A stretch of DNA of 64,000 nucleotides from Prorocentrum cordatum. Lineage: Eukaryota > Sar > Dinophyceae > Prorocentrales > Prorocentraceae. The notes beneath the pieces are model-generated. The model saw nothing but the letters and a program-made list of their open reading frames with translations. It was not told the origin of the DNA and did not search any database. Position 1 is the stretch's first letter; every line of letters begins with the position of its first letter. The stretch is from NCBI GenBank assembly GCA_963575745.1, contig CAUYUJ010015507.1, positions 131,732-195,731 on the forward strand, read 5' to 3'. Shown here piece after piece: positions 61,140 to 64,000 of the stretch. The position numbers and the translations under genes were made by a program.

Positions 61140-61848
61140 GGCCTCGCCCGCCATCGGCGACGGCGCGATCGCGAAGTACGGGGGGCGCGGGCGGCCCGCC
61201 CAGGCGTGCCGCTGCAAGATCAAGGCCCAGGGCCAGGGCCGCTGCGAGTGCGACCCATGTCGGTGAATAATCCAGTCTGGAGGAGCGTCACTCGCGAGGG
61301 GCGCCTTCCAGACGGTGCACAAAGCCGACCAGGGGATCCTCAAGGGCGCGTCATTGTCGCGGGAATATTGGGGCGACGGGGGCCGCTTGTTCGCAGAGAT
61401 GAACGAGGTGCGCGGCGGCTTTCGCGCGATCTTCGCGGGCCCCGACCAAGTCTTACCCGGGCCCCTGCTGAGCGAGAAGTTTGGCTGCAGAGTTAGGGGC
61501 GACGTCGATCCGCCCCTTCGCGCCATCTGCAAGCTCACCCCCGGCGCCATCGAAACCATAGAAGAAAAAGCTGGTCGCAGCGAATGCTGCGGGGGTGGCC
61601 TCCGAGGCGGTCATCGAGACGGCCAGTTTGCGCGGGGCGCTGGGCGCGATGGCGGCCAAAGAGCTCTGCGCCTTCCGCGCGCCGAAGGGGGCGCAGCGTC
61701 TGTGTCAGCGGCCTCGGGCGGCGCGGCCACTCAGCCTCCAGCTCGGGTTGGTGGGGGCGCCGCGGCCTTTCAGCCGGCAGCGCCAGACGATGGAGATGAT
61801 GGCCCAGCTGGCACGCAGACTGCGCACGCAAGCGAAACGTCCGATTAG
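61140..61848 (+). pseudogene. Gene-like stretch with Cys cluster, unknown; possible gene C counterpart
   Basis: A first frame ends KYGGRGRPAQACRCKIKAQG plus QGRCECDPCR and stop, with a C-x-C...C-x-C-x2-C cluster comparable only in spacing to gene C. A second reads VHKADQGILKGASLSREYWG, then GRLFAEMNEVRGGFRAIFAG and GCRVRGDVDPPLRAICKL, followed by another frame VASEAVIETASLRGALGAMA. Each is protein-like but they are not in one frame, so either several introns or decay separate them. Position between the D and E homologues suits an element gene. No recognised family. Confidence 0.4.
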
Positions 61849-62018
61849 GCATCCTAGGTGGGCGGCCCCGCGCGCGCATCTCTCGGTGGCGCGACGGGGC
61901 GCGCCCGTTGAAAAATCATCGTCCGCCATCGTCATCATTGCCCCCCTTCTGCGATCCCCCTTGCAGCCTCCGTAGCAACCCTCGCTTCGCGCCGTCGCCC
62001 GCCCCTCCCAAGCCCCTA
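61849..62018. other. Short spacer
   Basis: No features recognised. Confidence 0.3.
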
Positions 62019-62091
62019 GGCGGCTACTCCGCCCCTCCCGAACCCCCGGGCGGCTACCCCGCCCCTGCCAAAACCTTTCGGCGGCTGCGCC
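62019..62091. repeat. Palindromes upstream of the E homologue, five-base loops
   Basis: GGCGGCTACTCCGCC (62019-62033), GGCGGCTACCCCGCC (62049-62063) and a degenerate GGCGGCTGCGCC (62080-62091), spaced 30 and 31. Confidence 0.8.
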
Positions 62092-62376
62092 CCCCCCCCC
62101 GCCTCTCCGACGGCGGCGCTTTCTTGCTTGTGCATGTCCGCAGCCCCTTTTCGGCCGGAGCCTCGCGCTGGGCCCCCGCGTCGGCGCCGCGGCGGCGATT
62201 TGCCTGGCGAGGCGCGATCGCGCGCAGAAGTGCCTGGCCCTGCGCGGCGCATCTGCGAGTTTGCTCCAGCGGGTCGCGGCAACCTTTGGCGACGGCGCGG
62301 GCGACGGGAAAGTGGGCGCTCGGACCATGCGGCGATCGCAGGCAGCATCAGTGGCATAATCTTATAAGCGACTGCA

Positions 62377-63077
62377 ACCCAAGATCGGCAGGCCGCCCAC
62401 GTGGAAAGTCGCGCGGCCGCATCGGCTGGCGCCGCGGTTCGCGTCGGAGTGCGCTCCCTGGAGTTCGGTGTTTCGGGAAACCTTGCGTCGTTTCCCTGCG
62501 TGGCGCGATCGGCCGTGGAGGTTTCTGTTGTGCTGTGACGACATTGGCGTGGGTAGCTCCTTGGAGATATATAATCAGCGGAACCAGCTCGCGGTGTATG
62601 CGAGCTTCCTCGACTTCGGATCCTTCTTGCAGAAGGAGGTCAACGGGCTGCCGATCGGCGCCTGGCGCGTCGTCGTGAAGAGGGCTGTCGGCGGATCGGC
62701 CGCGGCGCGGGCATTGCTCCGGAAGCTCTTTCTCGGGCCGCAGAGCATATCGGAGCACGGCTTTCCCGTTGGCGGGGCGCAGTCTTTCGCCGGGATCCAC
62801 CGCTCGAGTGCAGACGAGGCCGCTGAACAAGAACCATTCTTCACCACGTGCGCAGCAGGTCTGAGACCGCGCTGCAATAGTAACAATCTTGCATTGGATC
62901 AGGCAGAATGCCGCGCGGACTACGACGACGAGATCTACCTCGCGCCTCCTCGGCGCGCTGACAAGTCGTTGTTCGACCCGCTGTCGTCGGGGGAGTTCCT
63001 GCGGCAATATGGCGACCTGGCGTCGCTGCGGGGCTCGGCGACGGGAAGGGGGCATCGAGAAGTTGGAGCGGGTGGTG

Positions 63078-63167
<90 letters not shown>

Positions 63168-64000
63168 TGTGTGTGGGGGGGAGGAGGGGCCGGGGGCGCG
63201 GGCGCGGGGCCCTCCATCGCATCCCCCACCCTTCTCCCTCGCGATCCCCCCCTCCCCCTTTTTCCCAAGAAGACTGCCGCGGGCGCGTTCTGGTCGACCG
63301 CTCTCTAGCGGCGTGCGCGGCGCTGCGGAAAGTGGCGCCGCCGAGCGTGCGCGCGAGGAGCCCCGCGCGTGCTGGAGGGGCTTTGCAGGTTGAAATCTAC
63401 GCTCTCCTCAGGGCGGTGAAGAATGTCACCCCCGACCCGCGGGGCACGTGGCGGGGGCGCTCGGCGGCGCGGCGCGCGGGCAGGCGCGGCTGGGCACCGA
63501 CGCTGTATCTCCTCAGTTTGGCTCGGAAGAAGGCGACTCCCAAGGCGTAGCACATCGTCGGCAAAGCTTCGGACTGCCTGGCCATCATCCCTCTGCTTCG
63601 TCGTTGGGCGCGCGTGGACCTGCTTCTTGGCGGCGTGGCGGACGCCGCGGCGCGGTCGTTCGAGGCGATGTGCTCGCTGCTCGACATTTACTTGGAGGGT
63701 AAAGGGGCACGTGGCCGCGGCTGAAACGCGAACGCCGCCCTGTGCTTTCGATGAGGCTCCACGTCGGCCCGCAAGCGATTCGGCCGCGCCCAGAGGATCG
63801 GGGCCGCGGCGGGCCTGCAGGGGTGGCGGGGCGGCGCGGTCTCGACCGCTGTAGCGTTGCGCGTGGTCTCGCACGGGGCAGTCTTGGCAAGGCCGAATCA
63901 CCGCTACCTCCGGCACGTCGCCGACCAGCCTGCGGCCGATGGCATCTGGCTGGGTGCCGTCGTTCTCGAGCGGAAACACAATCTGCTTCGGTGGAGGTCG
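62377..64000 (+). pseudogene. Gene E homologue (DDE-transposase-like), decayed, 3' truncated by the window
   Basis: PWSSVFRETLRRFPAWRDRPW and FLLCCDDIGVGSSLEIYNQR then YASFLDFGSFLQKEV match gene E (PWRMLLYHDDVVVG, YISFLELGTYLQEEG); the Asp pair is at 62537-62542. A (GT)n insertion at 63074-63176 splits the gene. VEIYALLRAVKNV and LYLLSLARKKATPKA follow, then TAG at 63548-63550, after which the same frame continues HIVGKASDCLAIIPLLRRWA and RSFEAMCSLLDIYLEG, aligned to gene E's HFVGSASDCLAVLPFL and RSFEAMYAVLELYLA. Near the end, NHRYLRHVADQPAADG and VVLERKHNLLRW keep the Glu-Arg-Lys-His motif. A stop codon plus microsatellite argue for an inactive copy. Confidence 0.75.
63074..63176. repeat. 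(GT)n microsatellite inside the E homologue
   Basis: About 100 bases of GT with one GTTT and a GTGC run, followed by a G-run. It lies within otherwise coding-derived sequence and probably within a former intron. Confidence 0.95.

Larger units (their letters stand above)
58400..64000 (+). mobile_element. Second, decayed copy of the multigene element, cut by the window end
   Basis: Contains homologues of island genes D (59250-60693) and E (62377 onward), with another gene-like stretch between, and palindromes with the same GGCGG/CCGCC stem but other loops. No terminal inverted repeat like that of the first copy was found at the left side, so the start is approximate. Order D-type, other, E-type resembles the island. 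The 3' part lies beyond the window. Confidence 0.5.

Noticed and set aside
1-64000. tRNA, rRNA, snRNA genes
   Set aside because: I looked for cloverleaf arms and known conserved words and recognised none; a tRNA or covariance-model scan would be needed to exclude them.

Overview
The window looks like nuclear DNA of a dinoflagellate, possibly Prorocentrum-like at genus level (inference only). It is GC-rich and gene-poor, packed with micro- and minisatellites. Introns end in AG followed by G, and some start with GC or GA instead of GT. Several proteins resemble families I remember only from dinoflagellate gene sets; no database search was possible. Most long open frames here are translations of repeats and are not annotated as genes.

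Layout. 1-13.5 kb is almost entirely repeats: a ~139-bp tandem array, two SINE-like copies with (TTG)n tails, a hairpin element, a ~90-bp satellite with a minus-strand gene fragment inside it, and 1.1 kb of (GAT)n. 13.54-27.68 kb is a compact, gene-rich island whose two edges are AT-rich inverted repeats sharing 24-bp and 26-bp identical blocks. It holds five plus-strand genes (A to E), separated by arrays of the palindrome GGCGG-N4-CCGCC. 27.7-50.3 kb returns to repeats, with an LINE 3' remnant, a broken minus-strand RS-type gene at 43.25-44.69 kb and a 16-copy ~103-bp satellite. 50.3-53.3 kb carries the first recognisable exons of a type II NADH dehydrogenase. 53.3-58.4 kb is repeats and small hairpin elements. 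58.4-64.0 kb holds a second, decayed relative of the island, with homologues of genes D and E carrying stop codons and a GT-repeat insertion, and it runs off the window end.

The most interesting object is the island. I read it as a ~14.1-kb multigene DNA transposon or comparable selfish element. Gene E looks like a DDE-type transposase of about 685 aa in five exons. Gene D combines a zinc ribbon with an arginine/serine-rich tail. Gene A is a lysine-rich protein with an alpha-helical core. Genes B and C have no recognised domain. All lie on one strand, every intergenic gap carries GGCGG-N4-CCGCC palindromes (five gaps or flanks in all), and the second copy has the same gene types with its own palindrome-loop variants. 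Two introns in gene E carry terminal direct or inverted repeats like those of introner elements.

Gene models were spliced by eye; exon joins marked canonical, GA or GC are hypotheses that RNA data would settle.
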